Both the position numbers and the translations under genes were made by a program. 64,000 bases of DNA from NCBI RefSeq assembly GCF_000024845.1, contig NC_013501.1:1554001-1618000 (forward strand), given 5' to 3'. Below the pieces are notes generated by a model, which saw only the letters and a program-made list of their open reading frames with translations, did no database searches and was not told the origin of the DNA. This document shows positions 36,001 to 45,144 of the stretch, in pieces; positions within the stretch are counted from its first letter, which is position 1, and every line of letters begins with the position of its first letter. The stretch comes from Rhodothermus marinus DSM 4252. GTDB taxonomy: Bacteria; Bacteroidota; Rhodothermia; Rhodothermales; Rhodothermaceae.

Positions 36001-37133
36001 TCGGAAGGAACGGCCGCGTCCGCTTCCACCATGTGCCGGGCTACCTGATCGGCGATCCAGAACCCCAGCGGTGCCAGCCGCACCCCCTGCAGGTTGGCAA
36101 TCAGGGCGACAACCACTTTCGCTTCGGGCAGCAGCACGAGCACCGAACTGCCTCCTACGGCGCCGCCGGTGTGCCAGACGAAATGGCGTCCCAGGTGCTC
36201 GCCGACCCGCCACCCCATCCCATAGCCGGTCTCCTGCCCGTCCTCGGTGCGTTGCGAGGTGAAGAGCAATCGGACCGTCTCAGGCTTCAGCAGGCGTCCG
36301 GTCAGCAGTCCATTGCCGAAACGTACCAGATCCGGCGCCGTCGACAGAAAGCCGCCGCCGGCCCACTTGACGCTGTTGTCCACGTAGGGCGCATTCATCA
36401 GCAGACTGTCCCGGTAGATATAAAAGCGGGCGCGGTGCAGGATCAGGCTGTCCACGTGCTCGGCTACCGTGTCGTGCATATCCAGCGGATCGAACACATA
36501 GCGGCGCATGAACTGCAGGAAAGGCATGTCGGAGGCTCCCTCGATCACCGCGCTGATCAGATTCCAGCCGTAACTGGAGTACGCGTAGCGCGTACCCGGC
36601 CGGAAAAGCAACGTGTCATCTTTGAAGACTTCCAGAGCCTCCAGCACCGAATCGTAGTGTTTCATGCTGTAGAATTCCTGATCGCGGTAGTGGCGGATGC
36701 CCGCCAGGTGTCCGGCAAGCTGGCGGGTCGTGATCGGCCAGCGCTTTTCCGGAAAGGAAGGCACGTAGCGCTGCACGGGAGCGTCTAGGTCCAGTTTCCC
36801 CTGCTCTACCAGCAGTCCCAGTGCGGCCGACGTCAGTGACTTGGACACGCTGGCCACCCGCAACTTCGTCTGCGGCAGCATGGGGACCCGGTTTTCCACG
36901 TCGGCATAGCCGAATCCTTCCGCCCAGAGCAGTTCGCCGTCCACACCGATGGCTGCTGAAAGCCCAGGCACCCCGTAGCGCCGCATCAGCGCATCGATGG
37001 AGTCCCGGATCTGTATCAGCAGCGACGCATGCGGAGAAACCGGCGCTACCGCGTACCGCGGTGCCCGCTGCGCCTTCAGGGCCGGCGCTACGGCCAGCAG
37101 CAGCAACAGGCCATAAAACCGGAGCCGATACAT
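35997..37133 (-). CDS. Beta-lactamase-fold serine hydrolase
   Basis: 378 residues with a signal peptide (ending LKAQ, ~22). Class-C beta-lactamase/esterase fold: catalytic SVSKSL (Ser-x-x-Lys, ~94), the Tyr motif YSSYGWN (~183) and a late HTGGAVGGSS block (~335) replacing the KTG triad. It could be an esterase, D-peptidase or PBP-like enzyme; no resistance is implied. It is divergently placed next to a D-aminoacylase gene, which hints at D-amino-acid peptide use. Confidence 0.85.
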   Translation of the reverse strand: MYRLRFYGLLLLLAVAPALKAQRAPRYAVAPVSPHASLLIQIRDSIDALMRRYGVPGLSAAIGVDGELLWAEGFGYADVENRVPMLPQTKLRVASVSKSLTSAALGLLVEQGKLDLDAPVQRYVPSFPEKRWPITTRQLAGHLAGIRHYRDQEFYSMKHYDSVLEALEVFKDDTLLFRPGTRYAYSSYGWNLISAVIEGASDMPFLQFMRRYVFDPLDMHDTVAEHVDSLILHRARFYIYRDSLLMNAPYVDNSVKWAGGGFLSTAPDLVRFGNGLLTGRLLKPETVRLLFTSQRTEDGQETGYGMGWRVGEHLGRHFVWHTGGAVGGSSVLVLLPEAKVVVALIANLQGVRLAPLGFWIADQVARHMVEADAAVPSD

Positions 37134-37221
37134 GGCTGCAGCTTCTGTTGCTCACACAAACGCTGACGCCAAACTATTAAATTCTTACTGCAAGCGCTAC
37201 CTTCAAACTTCAGAGATTGCC

Positions 37222-38826
37222 ATGCTTGCCCTGCTACTGGCGCTGTGCATCGGGCTGATTACCGAGCCTTTACCGACACAGTCTGACACAATCTACACGG
37301 TCATTCTGGAAGGCGGCACCATTTACGATGGCACCGGCAAGGCCCCGTTTGTTGCCGACGTAGGACTGATCGGCGACCGCATTGCCGCCATCGGGGATCT
37401 GAAGGAAGCGCGTGCGGCGCTCCGGCTGAACGTCGACGGGCTGGCCGTGGCCCCCGGTTTTATCGACATCCACAGCCATGCCGTACGGGGCGGCCCGGAA
37501 ACCAGCGGCATCTTTCGCCAGCCGCTGGCCGAAAACTACATCCGCCAGGGTGTCACCACGGTGTTTGCCGGGCAGGACGGCTCCTCACCGCTGCCCATCG
37601 GGGAGTTTCTGGCACGGTTCGAGTTGACGCCGGCCGCCATCAATCTGGGGCTGTTCGTGGGACACGGAAGCGTCCGTCGCGCCGTCATGGGCAATGAAAA
37701 CCGCGATCCCACTCCAGAGGAGCTGGAGCAGATGAAAGCCCTGGTGGCGCAGGCCATGGAAGAAGGCGCCTGGGGCCTGTCGTCGGGACTGAAGTACGTC
37801 CCCGGTGCCTATGCACGCACCGAAGAGGTCATCGAACTGGCCCGCGTGGCCGCCCGCTACGGCGGCATCTACATCACACACATGCGAGATGAAGGACTGC
37901 ACGTGCTGGAGAGCGTCAAGGAGACCATTCGGATCGGCCGCGAAGGCGGCCTGCCAGCGCAGATCACCCATGCCAAAATCATCGGCCCGCGCATGTGGGG
38001 CAAAAGCCGGGAAATGCTGCGCCTGGTGGACGAAGCCCTGCAGGCCGGCGTCGATGTCTCTATGGATCAGTATCCCTACACGGCCTCCAGCACGGGCATC
38101 AGCGTGCTGTTTCCGGCCTGGGCGCTGGAAGGGAGTCGTGAGGACATCGTTGCCCGGCTGCAGGACCCTGAGGCCCGTGCCCGCATCAAAGAAGCGGTTA
38201 TTTTCAACCTGCGCGAAGATCGAGGTGGTGGTGATCCTTCGCGGGTCCAGCTGGCCTTCTGCCGCTGGGATACGACACTGAATGGGAAAAACCTGGCGCA
38301 GGTGCTCCGGGAGCAGGGTCGCCCGGTTACCGTCGAGGAAGCGGCCGAACTGGTGCTCGAAATTCAGGAGCAAGGCGGCTGCACAGGCATCTTCCACGCC
38401 ATGAGCGAAGAAGACGTCGAGCGAATCATGCAGCATCCCCGCACGATGATCTGCTCCGACGGCGGCATTCCAGATCCCGGCGTCGGTGTTCCCCACCCGC
38501 GTAACTACGGCGCCTTTGCGCGCGTGCTGGCCCGCTACGTCCGCGAGCGCAGAATTCTGACGCCCGAAATGGCCATCCACAAAATGACCGGCCTGCCCGC
38601 CTGGCGCCTCAACCTGAAGGACCGTGGCGTGCTACGCCCCGGCGCCTATGCGGATGTGGTGGTGCTGGACCTGAACCGCGTCCAGGACCGCGCCACGTTT
38701 ACCGATCCCCACCGGTACGCCGAGGGCGTTGTGCACGTGTTCGTCAACGGCCAGGCCGTGTTGCTTGACGGCAAACTCACCGGCGCACGCCCCGGCCGTG
38801 CCCTGCGCAAAGGACGTGACGGGTAA
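37222..38826 (+). CDS. Secreted N-acyl-D-amino-acid deacylase (D-aminoacylase)
   Basis: 534 residues from the ATG at 37222, which gives a signal peptide (MLALLLALCIGLITE). It is an amidohydrolase of the D-aminoacylase type: GGTIYDGTGKAPFVADVGL, metal-binding PGFIDIHSHA (HxH, ~80), GLSSGLKYVPG (~190), THMRDEG (~223), QITHAKIIG (~248) and a CSDGGIPDPG metal-aspartate loop (~415). It removes acyl groups from N-acyl-D-amino acids. Together with the neighbouring serine hydrolase it may recover D-amino acids from cell-wall or protein fragments. Confidence 0.88.
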   Translation: MLALLLALCIGLITEPLPTQSDTIYTVILEGGTIYDGTGKAPFVADVGLIGDRIAAIGDLKEARAALRLNVDGLAVAPGFIDIHSHAVRGGPETSGIFRQPLAENYIRQGVTTVFAGQDGSSPLPIGEFLARFELTPAAINLGLFVGHGSVRRAVMGNENRDPTPEELEQMKALVAQAMEEGAWGLSSGLKYVPGAYARTEEVIELARVAARYGGIYITHMRDEGLHVLESVKETIRIGREGGLPAQITHAKIIGPRMWGKSREMLRLVDEALQAGVDVSMDQYPYTASSTGISVLFPAWALEGSREDIVARLQDPEARARIKEAVIFNLREDRGGGDPSRVQLAFCRWDTTLNGKNLAQVLREQGRPVTVEEAAELVLEIQEQGGCTGIFHAMSEEDVERIMQHPRTMICSDGGIPDPGVGVPHPRNYGAFARVLARYVRERRILTPEMAIHKMTGLPAWRLNLKDRGVLRPGAYADVVVLDLNRVQDRATFTDPHRYAEGVVHVFVNGQAVLLDGKLTGARPGRALRKGRDG

Positions 38827-38852
38827 AAGCATCTGGTGGGTAATGAAATGAA

Positions 38853-38900
38853 AAAGGGCGACGGACCCACGGTACAAGCCGGTCCGTCGCCCTTTCTGTT
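38853..38900. terminator. Terminator between D-aminoacylase and the small lipoprotein
   Basis: A 15-bp stem, AAGGGCGACGGACC (from ~38854) with GGTCCGTCGCCCTT (to ~38894), preceded by AAAA and followed by TTCTGTTTT, so it can serve both convergent genes. Confidence 0.85.
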
Positions 38901-38928
38901 TTCCAGGTATCGTACCTGGACTGCGCGA

Positions 38929-39123
38929 TCACATCTGCTCGGCGGCTGCCGCCGTGTCCGGAGCCGCCATGGAGGTATCCTGCTGGAGGGTGTCCACGGC
39001 GGCCGGCGCCTCCTCCTGCTCGGTTGCCGGCTGCTCCGGCTGCTGTTCGGCCGCGCGCTGCCCACAGGCACTTACGGTCACCATAAACAGGGCGGCAAAC
39101 AGAACATAGATCAAACGACGCAT
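38929..39123 (-). CDS. Small Glu/Gln/Ala-rich lipoprotein
   Basis: 64 residues. The signal MRRLIYVLFAALFMVTVSAC has a good lipobox with the lipidated Cys at residue 20. The mature part is a low-complexity Ala/Glu/Gln/Pro-rich tail without Cys or aromatic residues. The function is unknown; small acidic lipoproteins like this are common in the group. A terminator follows. Confidence 0.65.
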   Translation of the reverse strand: MRRLIYVLFAALFMVTVSACGQRAAEQQPEQPATEQEEAPAAVDTLQQDTSMAAPDTAAAAEQM

Positions 39124-39248
39124 GGCTCCTAGGTGTTGGTTGGTGGGTGAGTTTCGTAATAAACCAAAATATACTGCATTTTCTCAGCAAAAAAAGAGTG
39201 GAATTACAATTTTTCGGTAGAACCGGGCTGAAAACAGGCCGACTTTCG

Positions 39249-39935
39249 ATGAAAACGCCCGTTCTTGTCTCCTGGAGTGGTGGCAAAGACAGCGCCCTGG
39301 CGCTTTATCGAATCCTGCACGATCCGAACTGGCACGTGGTCGGATTGCTGTGCACGATCAGTCAGCCTTACGACCGGATCACCATGCACGGCGTCCGGCG
39401 CGTGTTGCTCGAACAACAGGTAGCCGCCATGAATGTGGCGCCGATGATTCCGATTTTTCTACCGCGTGATGCCTCGAACGAAGTGTACGAAGCGGCCTGG
39501 GCGAAAGCGCTGCGTCCGTTCATTGCGCGGGGTGTCCGGCACGTGGCGTTCGGCGACATTTTTCTGGAAGACATCCGCGCCTACCGGGAGCAGCAGCTGG
39601 CAAAGCTGGACATGACGCCGGTTTTTCCGATCTGGACCGGTAGCCGTAGGCGTTCCGACAGTCTGGCACTGTTGGACGAATTCTGGAACGCGGGCTTCCG
39701 CACGCGCATCGTGTGCCTCGATGCACGACACCTCGGACCGGAATGGGCCGGCCGCGAGCTGACCCCGGAGGCGATGCAAGAGCTACCGGAAGCCGTTGAT
39801 CCCTGCGGCGAACACGGCGAATTCCACACGTTCGTCTTCGACGGGCCACTGTTCCGGCACCCTGTCCGCCATCGGCTCGGCCGACGCGTCACCCGCCGGG
39901 GCTTTCATTTTCGCGATCTGATTCCTCTTCCATGA
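39249..39935 (+). CDS. Diphthine-ammonia ligase-like ATP-pyrophosphatase
   Basis: 228 residues from the ATG at 39249. The PP-loop VSWSGGKDSALAL (~6-18) defines the N-type ATP pyrophosphatase, and GDIFLEDIRAYRE (~98) plus the C-terminal DPCGEHGEFHTFV (~182) are signatures of the Dph6/MJ0570 family. In archaea and eukaryotes the family amidates diphthine on EF-2; bacteria lack diphthamide, so the bacterial substrate is unknown. Confidence 0.85.
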   Translation: MKTPVLVSWSGGKDSALALYRILHDPNWHVVGLLCTISQPYDRITMHGVRRVLLEQQVAAMNVAPMIPIFLPRDASNEVYEAAWAKALRPFIARGVRHVAFGDIFLEDIRAYREQQLAKLDMTPVFPIWTGSRRRSDSLALLDEFWNAGFRTRIVCLDARHLGPEWAGRELTPEAMQELPEAVDPCGEHGEFHTFVFDGPLFRHPVRHRLGRRVTRRGFHFRDLIPLP

Positions 39936-39937
39936 AT

Positions 39938-39950
39938 TTGCCATAACGGA
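39938..39950 (+). repeat. TTGCAATAACGGA motif (one mismatch)
   Basis: TTGCCATAACGGA, starting immediately after the stop of the diphthine-ligase-like gene. Confidence 0.45.
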
Positions 39951-40022
39951 CATCAGCGGCTGGAGTTTTCCGACAAAAGCCCGTATCTTTTCGGCGCATT
40001 GCCCAGAAAAACGCATCGTACC

Positions 40023-40445
40023 ATGGAGGCCGTCGTACAGGATCGCACCACGGAAGCCCGCAAACTGCTGGCCGCCGCGCTGGAAGAATTACAACAGGCC
40101 CGCCGGGCGCTCGAAGCACAGCCCACCGACTACCGGAGCCTGCTCGATCATACGCTCAAAGCCCTGAAGGCGGCTTTTCGGGGATTTCTGACCTGGCACG
40201 ATGTGCCCGTTCCGGAGGATGCTACGCTGCGGCTGATGGCGCGCCCCTGCACGGACCTGGCCAGCAGCCTGCGCCTCTACTTCGATCTGCTCTTGCCGCT
40301 GGAAGCCGAAGCGCCGTCGCTGCTGCAGAAAGACGCGCTCTCGGTCAACGAACGCGAGCGCATCCGCAACGCCTACTTTACGGCCCGCAACGCCATTGCC
40401 ACCGTGCTGAGCGAACTCCCCGCCACGCTCCATCCCACCGCCTGA
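40023..40445 (+). CDS. Helical HEPN-like protein of unknown function
   Basis: 140 residues from the ATG at 40023, almost all helical. The segments LLDHTLKALKAAFRGFLTWHDVP (~33-55) and ERIRNAYFTARNAIATVL (~112-129) resemble the second and fourth helices of HEPN domains, but the RxxxxH nuclease motif is not present. HEPN proteins usually pair with a MNT nucleotidyltransferase; none is adjacent. It is convergent with hemN. Confidence 0.5.
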   Translation: MEAVVQDRTTEARKLLAAALEELQQARRALEAQPTDYRSLLDHTLKALKAAFRGFLTWHDVPVPEDATLRLMARPCTDLASSLRLYFDLLLPLEAEAPSLLQKDALSVNERERIRNAYFTARNAIATVLSELPATLHPTA

Positions 40446-40450
40446 AGCCC

Positions 40451-41827
40451 CTACACCGTCTGGGAATACATGGGCCGGTCGGTCGTGGCCTGCAGATAGG
40501 CATCGAAGGCCATGGCCACGTTGCGGATGAAGAAACGGCCGGACTCGGTGACTTCGATCACATCGGGTCGGCGCACGACCAGCCCGTCGGCTTCCATTTC
40601 TTCGAGCTGCGCCAGCGCATCGGCAAAGTGTGCGTGGAAGTCAATTCCAAAACGCCGTTCGACCTCGGGAACGTCCAGCCGGAAGTGGCACATGAGCGCC
40701 ATGATTACGTGCCGCCGGAGCCGATCCTCGTCGGTCAGCACATAGCCCTTTCCCACCGGAAGGTGTCCCCGATCCAGCGCGGCGTAATACTCGGGGAGCG
40801 TCAGTACATTCTGCACGTAGGCGTCGCGGAGCTGGCTGATCGCCGAAATGCCGAACGCGTACAGTTCGGTGCCGCCATGCGTGGAGTAGCCCTGAAAGTT
40901 GCGCTGAAGCGTGCCTTCGTCGAGCGCGCGGCTGAGCGGATCTTCCGGCCGGGCAAAGTGATCCATGCCGATGTAGCGGTAGCCGCCCTCGGTGGTTAAC
41001 AGCTCGACGGCCCGCAGGAAGAGCTGCAGCTTTTCGGCCGGACGGGGCAGCCACTCCTCGCGGATGAGCCGCTGGTGCTTTTTCTTCCAGGGCACATGCG
41101 CATAGCTGAACAGCGAAATGCGATCGGGCCCCAGATCGATCACCTGGCGGATCGTCCGCTCGAACTGCGTCAGGTGCTGGTGCGGCAGGCCGTAGATCAG
41201 ATCGTAGCTGATGCTCTCGAAGCCCAGTTCGCGCGCCCAGCGCGTAATCCGGGCCACCTGCTCGTAAGGCTGTACGCGGTTGATGGCCTGCTGGACGGTG
41301 GGGTCCAGATCCTGCACGCCGAAGCTGATCCGGTTGAATCCGGCCGTCCGGGCCGCCTCCAGATGGGCACGGGTCAGGCCGCGCGGGTCCGCTTCGATGC
41401 CGATTTCGGCGTCCGGCGCAAACCGGAAATGCCGCCGGAGCAGGTCCATCAGCGCCAGGATCTGCTCCGGCGCCAGGTAGGTCGGCGTGCCGCCACCCCA
41501 GTGCAGCTGCACGACGGGCCGGTCGGGGGCCACCCACCGGCTGACCAGCGCGATCTCTCGTTCCAGGTAGTCCAGGTAGCGGGCGATCTTCTCCGGCCGG
41601 TGCGTGACGATCATGTGGCAGCCGCAGTAGTAGCAGAGCGTGCGGCAGAACGGCAGGTGCACGTAGAGCGAGAGCGGCTCCGGATCGGGGCGCTCGTTGT
41701 CGGCCCGGATCATCGCCGCCACCGTCTCCGGCGCCATCCCCGGCCGGAAATGGGGCGCGGGCGGATAGCTCGTGTAGCGCGGTCCGGGACGATTGTACTT
41801 CTCCACCAGCGCCGGCGACACCAGCAT
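40451..41827 (-). CDS. hemN: Oxygen-independent coproporphyrinogen III oxidase
   Basis: 458 residues from the ATG at 41827; the frame stays open further upstream but that part is antisense to the next gene and not family-like. It is a radical-SAM enzyme: YNRPGPRYTSYP (~10), then the cluster ligands PFCRTLCYYCGC (CxxxCxxC, ~60), the GGG of WGGGTPTYL (~113), and the HemN C-terminal domain with FGISAISQL and HVIMALMCHF. It decarboxylates coproporphyrinogen III in haem synthesis without O2, consistent with growth at low oxygen. Confidence 0.95.
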   Translation of the reverse strand: MLVSPALVEKYNRPGPRYTSYPPAPHFRPGMAPETVAAMIRADNERPDPEPLSLYVHLPFCRTLCYYCGCHMIVTHRPEKIARYLDYLEREIALVSRWVAPDRPVVQLHWGGGTPTYLAPEQILALMDLLRRHFRFAPDAEIGIEADPRGLTRAHLEAARTAGFNRISFGVQDLDPTVQQAINRVQPYEQVARITRWARELGFESISYDLIYGLPHQHLTQFERTIRQVIDLGPDRISLFSYAHVPWKKKHQRLIREEWLPRPAEKLQLFLRAVELLTTEGGYRYIGMDHFARPEDPLSRALDEGTLQRNFQGYSTHGGTELYAFGISAISQLRDAYVQNVLTLPEYYAALDRGHLPVGKGYVLTDEDRLRRHVIMALMCHFRLDVPEVERRFGIDFHAHFADALAQLEEMEADGLVVRRPDVIEVTESGRFFIRNVAMAFDAYLQATTDRPMYSQTV

Positions 41828-41883
41828 GTTCGTTGCAGATTCTGGATTTACGACAATTAACTCCGATACCGTAACATACAACA

Positions 41884-41911
41884 GCCCGGCACCCTGGATT
41901 CGATGCCGGGC
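41884..41911 (-). terminator. Hairpin after the glycosyltransferase fusion gene
   Basis: GCCCGGCA (41884-41891) pairs with TGCCGGGC (41904-41911). The T tract on the minus side is weak. Confidence 0.45.
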
Positions 41912-41919
41912 CAAATTCG

Positions 41920-44244
41920 TCAGATTTCTGCAGACGCTCCGTTGGCCACGCTGGCCGATTCGACCACCCGCTGTTCCACGCGCTTCTGTTGCAGCGGCAG
42001 GTATGCCTCGGCCAGTTTCATCTCCAGCAGCGACAGCAGGAAGGCCAGCGTCGATTCGGCGCCCTGGTTTTCGTTGACGCCGTTGGGCTGCAGTCCGTCG
42101 CAGCAGCCGCCGGTGGATGGATCGTAAAGCGGCACGCCGAGCTGGTTGCGTCCCAGGAACCACTCGAAGGCCCGACGCGCCTCGCGATACCAGAACGCAT
42201 CGTTCGTGATCCGGTAGGCCTCCAGGCAGGCCGAGACCGTCGCGTGCGCTTCGATGGGCTGCTGATCGAAATGGGGACGTTTCTTTCCGCGCGGATAGAA
42301 CCCGTCGTTACCGATCGGGACGAAATTGCCCTGTTTGTCCTGCTGCACGCCGACCAGCCAGCGCAGCGACTCCAGCCCGGCCTCCAGCCATTCCGAGCGG
42401 CCGGTCCAGTAGCCGGCCATCATGAGCGCGTGGGGCATGCGCGCATTGGCATAGGTCAGCCGATCTTCGAACCAGCGCCAGTCGTCGCGCCGGTTCTTCT
42501 GGTAGAGCTGGAAGAGCCGATCGGCCAGCGTCTCGCGAGCCTGAAGGGCCGTCCGGTCTCCGTAGAAGCGGCGCAGATATTCCTGCACGCCCAGAATCGT
42601 GAAGGCCCAGGCGCGCGGACTGGTAAACGCCAGCGCGGCGGGCAGCGCCTCGTCGAAGAGGCGTCCGACCAGTTTCCAGAGGCCCGGACGCCGCGAGCGA
42701 CCGACCACGTAGCCCAGTCCCCAGAGGGCCCGGGCGTGGCTGTCCTCGGAGCCGACGGCTTCGAGCCAGTGACGGTTGTAGTCCAGGAAGTTCCGAAAGC
42801 GACCGGTTTCCGGATTGAAGGCGTGCCAGAGGAAGGCCAGGTAGCGCGTGGCCAGTTCGGGCGCCTCGGTGGCCGTCTTGCCCCCCAGTTCTTCGAGCAG
42901 CACGGCCACGATCAAAGCTCGCGCGTTGTCGTCGGTGGTGTACCCCTCGTCGTAGTTGGGTACCGTGTAGGTGGCGTGCTGCAGGATGCCCGTGTCGTCG
43001 GTCAGGCGCTTGAGGTGATCCAGTTTGAGCACGGGCAGTTCGTCCGGGCGCTGGTTGAGCGTCGGGATCGCCACACGCGTGCGGGTGGTGCCGGCCGCGC
43101 GCGCCCGCTCGAAGCTCTCCAGATAGCGCTGCGCCACCACCGGCCAGATCATCTGGCGGCCGTACAGGTAGGCCCGCTTCCGGATGGCATGACGCTCGGC
43201 CTCGTCCTCCAGCAGCCGGTTGACCGCCTCGGCGATGGCCTTCGCGTCCCGGAACGGCACCAGGATGCCCCGCCCATCGGCCAGCAACTCTTCGGCGTGC
43301 CAGTAAGGCGTCGAGATCACCGCCTTGCCGCAGCCGACCGTGTAGGCCAGCGTACCCGAGGTGATCTGCTCCCGGTTCAGGTAAGGCGTCAGGTAGATGT
43401 CCGCCGCGCCGATGAACTCGACCAGTTCCTCCAGACTGACGAACCGGTTGTGGAAGATCACATGCTCCTCAATACCCAGCTCCCGTGCGCGACGCTGCAG
43501 GAAGAGCCGGTAGCTCTCGCCTTCCACCTGGCGCACGTGCGGATGCGTGGCACCCAGCACGATGTAGACGACGTTCGGGTGCCGCTCCAGAATGGCCGGC
43601 AGGGCCTCGATCACGTATTCGATGCCCTTGTTACGCGAAAGCAACCCGAACGTCAGCAGCACGATCTTGCCCTCGACCCCGAAGCGGTCTTTGTAGAAGT
43701 TCGGGTCCACGAAGGGCACGTCCGGAATCCCGTGCGGGATCAGATCGATTTTGCTTTCCGGCACGCCGTAGATCGTCTGCAGAAATTCCTTACCCCGCTG
43801 CGTCATCACGACCACGCGATCCGAAAGCGCCGTCAGTTCTTCGAGCACGGCCCGCTGCTCGGCGTTCGGCTCCCGCAGGATCGTGTGCAGCGTGGTCACG
43901 ACGGGCATGCGCAGCTCGCGCACGAGCGTCAGCACGTGGCTGCCGGCCGGCCCTCCGAAAATGCCGTACTCGTGCTGCAGGCAGACCACGTCCACATCGT
44001 TGATGTTCAGGAACTCGGCGGCGCGCCGGTAGGCCGTCAGATCCTCTTCGGGGATCTCAAAGCGCACCCGGGGCGGGTAGGCATATCCTTCCGGACGATC
44101 GTTGATCGGGACGGCAAAGCAGGTGGTTTCGGGAGCGGCCGCCGCAACGGCTTCGCACAGATCCGTGGTGAACGTGGCAATGCCGCACTGGCGCGGCAGA
44201 TAGTTACCCACGAAGGCGATCCGCCGTATGCGAGCACCCTCCAT
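41920..44244 (-). CDS. GT4 glycosyltransferase fused to an alpha/alpha-barrel glycosidase-like domain
   Basis: 774 residues. The N-terminal half (~1-385) is a GT-B family 4 transferase: FVGNYLPRQCGIATFT, LQHEYGIFGGPAG (~92), THTILREP-like region, LTFGLLSRNKGIEYVIEAL (~195) and the EX7E-like block ITSGTLAYTVGCGKAVISTPY. The C-terminal half (~410-760) looks like an (alpha/alpha)6 barrel: DEGYTTDDNARALI, RALWGLGYVVG, ARMPHALMMAGYWTG, QQPIEAHATVSACLEAY. This fusion is known in bacteria as an uncharacterised type, often near mannan-phosphorylase genes, but none is adjacent. It may make and trim one glycan. Confidence 0.8.
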   Translation of the reverse strand: MEGARIRRIAFVGNYLPRQCGIATFTTDLCEAVAAAAPETTCFAVPINDRPEGYAYPPRVRFEIPEEDLTAYRRAAEFLNINDVDVVCLQHEYGIFGGPAGSHVLTLVRELRMPVVTTLHTILREPNAEQRAVLEELTALSDRVVVMTQRGKEFLQTIYGVPESKIDLIPHGIPDVPFVDPNFYKDRFGVEGKIVLLTFGLLSRNKGIEYVIEALPAILERHPNVVYIVLGATHPHVRQVEGESYRLFLQRRARELGIEEHVIFHNRFVSLEELVEFIGAADIYLTPYLNREQITSGTLAYTVGCGKAVISTPYWHAEELLADGRGILVPFRDAKAIAEAVNRLLEDEAERHAIRKRAYLYGRQMIWPVVAQRYLESFERARAAGTTRTRVAIPTLNQRPDELPVLKLDHLKRLTDDTGILQHATYTVPNYDEGYTTDDNARALIVAVLLEELGGKTATEAPELATRYLAFLWHAFNPETGRFRNFLDYNRHWLEAVGSEDSHARALWGLGYVVGRSRRPGLWKLVGRLFDEALPAALAFTSPRAWAFTILGVQEYLRRFYGDRTALQARETLADRLFQLYQKNRRDDWRWFEDRLTYANARMPHALMMAGYWTGRSEWLEAGLESLRWLVGVQQDKQGNFVPIGNDGFYPRGKKRPHFDQQPIEAHATVSACLEAYRITNDAFWYREARRAFEWFLGRNQLGVPLYDPSTGGCCDGLQPNGVNENQGAESTLAFLLSLLEMKLAEAYLPLQQKRVEQRVVESASVANGASAEI

Positions 44245-44331
44245 AGGAAGCGACCCGGATGGTTGACCGGAAAGACAGTGCGCTAAAACGTGATCGCCCG
44301 CTTTTCACAAACGTTCCTGAAGAAACGGCAA

Positions 44332-44356
44332 AACGGCCGGCACCGAGCCGGCCGTT
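44332..44356 (-). terminator. Terminator after the OsmC gene
   Basis: AACGGCCGGC (44332-44341) pairs with GCCGGCCGTT (44347-44356), with TTTTG following on the minus strand. Confidence 0.6.
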
Positions 44357-44383
44357 GCCACATGGTAACAAATCGGACTAAGC

Positions 44384-44806
44384 TCAGACCAGCCGCGCGT
44401 GCAATTCGATGACGGGTACCGCAGCCAGGGCCTTGGAGACCGGGCAGCCCGCTTTGGCCGCCTCGGCATGCTCCAGAAACGTCTGCTCGTCCAGGCCCGG
44501 GGCCTCGACTTCCGTATGCAACTCGATTTTGCTGATGCGCGGCCCATCGTTCGTCATCTCCAGATGCACGCGTGCCTCGGTCTGCACGCGCTCGGGGGTG
44601 TGCCCGGCCTGGGCCAGCCGATTGGCCAGCGCCATCGAAAAACAGCCGGCATGCGCCGCGGCGATCAACTCTTCCGGATTGGTGCCCTCCCCTTCCTCGA
44701 AGCGCGAGGCAAACGAGTAGGGCCCTTCGAAACTGCCGAAGGCCATGCGGCCGCTTCCTTCCCGAAGATTGCCGTTCCAGACGGCTTGCGCTTTGCGTAC
44801 AGGCAT
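44384..44806 (-). CDS. OsmC-family peroxiredoxin
   Basis: 140 residues from the ATG at 44806. The two catalytic cysteines are present: AAHAGCFSMAL (~58) and KAGCPVSKAL (~122). GTNPEELIAAAH is the family hallmark. It reduces organic hydroperoxides using lipoyl or thiol donors. It is monocistronic, with a good promoter and a terminator. Confidence 0.92.
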   Translation of the reverse strand: MPVRKAQAVWNGNLREGSGRMAFGSFEGPYSFASRFEEGEGTNPEELIAAAHAGCFSMALANRLAQAGHTPERVQTEARVHLEMTNDGPRISKIELHTEVEAPGLDEQTFLEHAEAAKAGCPVSKALAAVPVIELHARLV

Positions 44807-44841
44807 AGGTCTGTCGTGTTGGTTCAGGGTGATGCTCTGCG

Positions 44842-44871
44842 CAAAAATAAACCTCTCGGCCACAAAAGCAA
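44842..44871 (-). promoter_or_regulatory. Bacteroidota-type promoter for osmC
   Basis: On the minus strand TTG (44871-44869), exactly 19 bp, then TATTTTTG (44849-44842) matches TTG-N19-TAnnTTTG without mismatch, 36 bp upstream of the ATG. Confidence 0.65.
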
Positions 44872-44940
44872 GGTGTGTACGGAAATGTTACACCCTGTTC
44901 CCGTTCAGAAAAGCCGATGGAAATGGGTGCAAACGCGCTT

Positions 44941-45088
44941 GTAGTCAGGCACGGAGCGCAGCGAAGTGCCGTCCTGGATGACGCCACTACGGCTGACGCC
45001 TTCGTGGCCTACCACAGACACGTGCTTCTGACACGCAGCGCGAAGCGCCGGCTTACCAGATCGCCCCCTGTTTGCCGGATAGGTGCTG
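44941..45088 (+). repeat. Dispersed ~150-bp repeat, copy B
   Basis: Opposite in orientation to copies A and C. It begins GTAGTCAGGCACGGAG and ends CCGGATAGGTGCTG. The segment GACACGCAGCGCGAAGCGCC is shared exactly with copy C. It lies between osmC and a strong hairpin. Confidence 0.75.
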
Positions 45089-45097
45089 AAAATTGCG

Positions 45098-45131
45098 GTG
45101 GGGAAGGAGGCCGCTGTGCCTCCTTCCCCAC
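45098..45131 (-). terminator. Terminator after the zinc-ribbon gene
   Basis: A 13-bp stem, GTGGGGAAGGAGG with CCTCCTTCCCCAC, followed by CGCAATTTTC on the minus strand. Confidence 0.65.
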
Positions 45132-45144
45132 CCGAACGACAGGC

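Noticed and set aside
41828-42163. N-terminal extension of hemN beyond 41827
   Set aside because: It would overlap the end of the glycosyltransferase gene and reads as Arg/Ala-rich sequence unlike HemN.
41989-44286. A 765-codon plus-strand frame opposite the glycosyltransferase fusion
   Set aside because: A mirror of the real gene's codon pattern; no family similarity seen.
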